A stretch of DNA of 64,000 nt from a bacterium. GTDB taxonomy: Bacteria; Desulfobacterota; Desulfocorpusculales; Desulfocorpusculum. The stretch is taken from assembly GCA_037481695.1 (NCBI GenBank), contig JBBFLE010000003.1, forward strand, positions 272,050 through 336,049. The letters run 5' to 3'. Below, piece by piece: positions 63,906 to 64,000 of this stretch. Made by a program: the position numbers and the translations under genes. The notes beneath the pieces were generated by a model, which made no database searches, had not been told where the DNA came from, and worked only from the letters and a program-made list of their open reading frames with translations. Within the stretch, counting starts at the first letter, position 1. Each line of letters opens with the position of its first letter.

Positions 63906-64000
63906 ATGCAAGGTCAGTTTCTAGAGGAGGTTTCTCGTCGAAGCGGTCAGAGCTTCAATGGTTGTTACCAGTGTCTGAGCTGTGGTGGGGGCTGCCCTGT
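63906..64000 (+). CDS. HdrC-like iron-sulfur protein, N-terminal fragment
   Basis: 31 complete codons before the window ends: MQGQFLEEVSRRSGQSFNGC then YQCLSCGGGCPV, giving the C-x2-C-x2-C-x3-C pattern and GCPV ending that start HdrC-type subunits. AGGAG is 6 nt before the ATG. It probably opens another Hdr-like operon to the right. Confidence 0.72.
   Translation, partial: MQGQFLEEVSRRSGQSFNGCYQCLSCGGGCP

Noticed and set aside
1..64000. CRISPR arrays, insertion sequences, prophage genes or integrase/attachment sites
   Set aside because: No direct-repeat arrays, transposase, integrase or phage-structural proteins were seen; both tRNAs have intact, unduplicated 3' ends.

Overview
The window is about 64 kb of a moderately GC-rich bacterial chromosome, with genes tightly packed on both strands. 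The content points to a strictly anaerobic deltaproteobacterium (Desulfobacterota), either a sulfate reducer or a syntroph. Evidence: two molybdopterin oxidoreductases, a large heterodisulfide-reductase (Hdr) type electron-transfer cluster, a second HdrD/cytochrome-b module, sigma-54 enhancer-binding proteins, SelA with a UGA-containing HesB-like gene, and roadblock/DUF4388 regulators. The genus is an inference; no rRNA gene is present.

Layout. 1-9 kb: the tail of a secreted protein, two molybdopterin oxidoreductases (one in an operon with an FmdE-like protein), an LpdD-like protein, a YggT protein, an amidase and membrane proteins. 9.4-21.4 kb (mostly minus strand): a secreted protein, tRNA-Gln with promoter and terminator, YggU, fumarase, RlmJ, alkaline phosphatase, DUF488, a DsbA-like protein, acyl-CoA dehydrogenase plus SDR, then a dCache-HAMP sensor without an output domain beside three DUF4388/roadblock genes. 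21.5-33.5 kb: a BKACE enzyme, a C_GCAxxG protein, a radical SAM protein, RNase D, a SpmA/SpmB-like fusion, a spermidine-synthase-like membrane protein and a NifA-like regulator. 33.6-46.9 kb: NadE, a GlcD/GlcF-like pair, SelA, RluD, tRNA-Glu, HPP/CBS, a head-to-tail double malic enzyme and a D,D-carboxypeptidase.

47-55.7 kb (minus strand): one polar cluster, hdrA, tandem hdrA, mvhD, FrhB/FdhB-like, hdrC, hdrB, ending with a HesB-like selenoprotein whose UGA codon is followed by a SECIS-like hairpin. It looks like a cytoplasmic flavin-based electron-transfer complex without its own hydrogenase or formate dehydrogenase catalytic subunit. 55.8-63.8 kb: ychF, a PAS/sigma-54 regulator with two hairpins in its leader, then TGCA-core repeats and a good -24/-12 promoter driving a six-gene unit: TPR protein, cytochrome-b-like membrane protein, HdrD-like iron-sulfur protein, receiver, PAS histidine kinase, second receiver. 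This unit ends in a clear terminator, and a new HdrC-like gene starts at the right edge.

The most unusual items are the double malic enzyme, whose halves have complementary active-site losses; the UGA-interrupted HesB gene next to a genome-encoded SelA; and the self-contained sigma-54 electron-transfer/two-component module.
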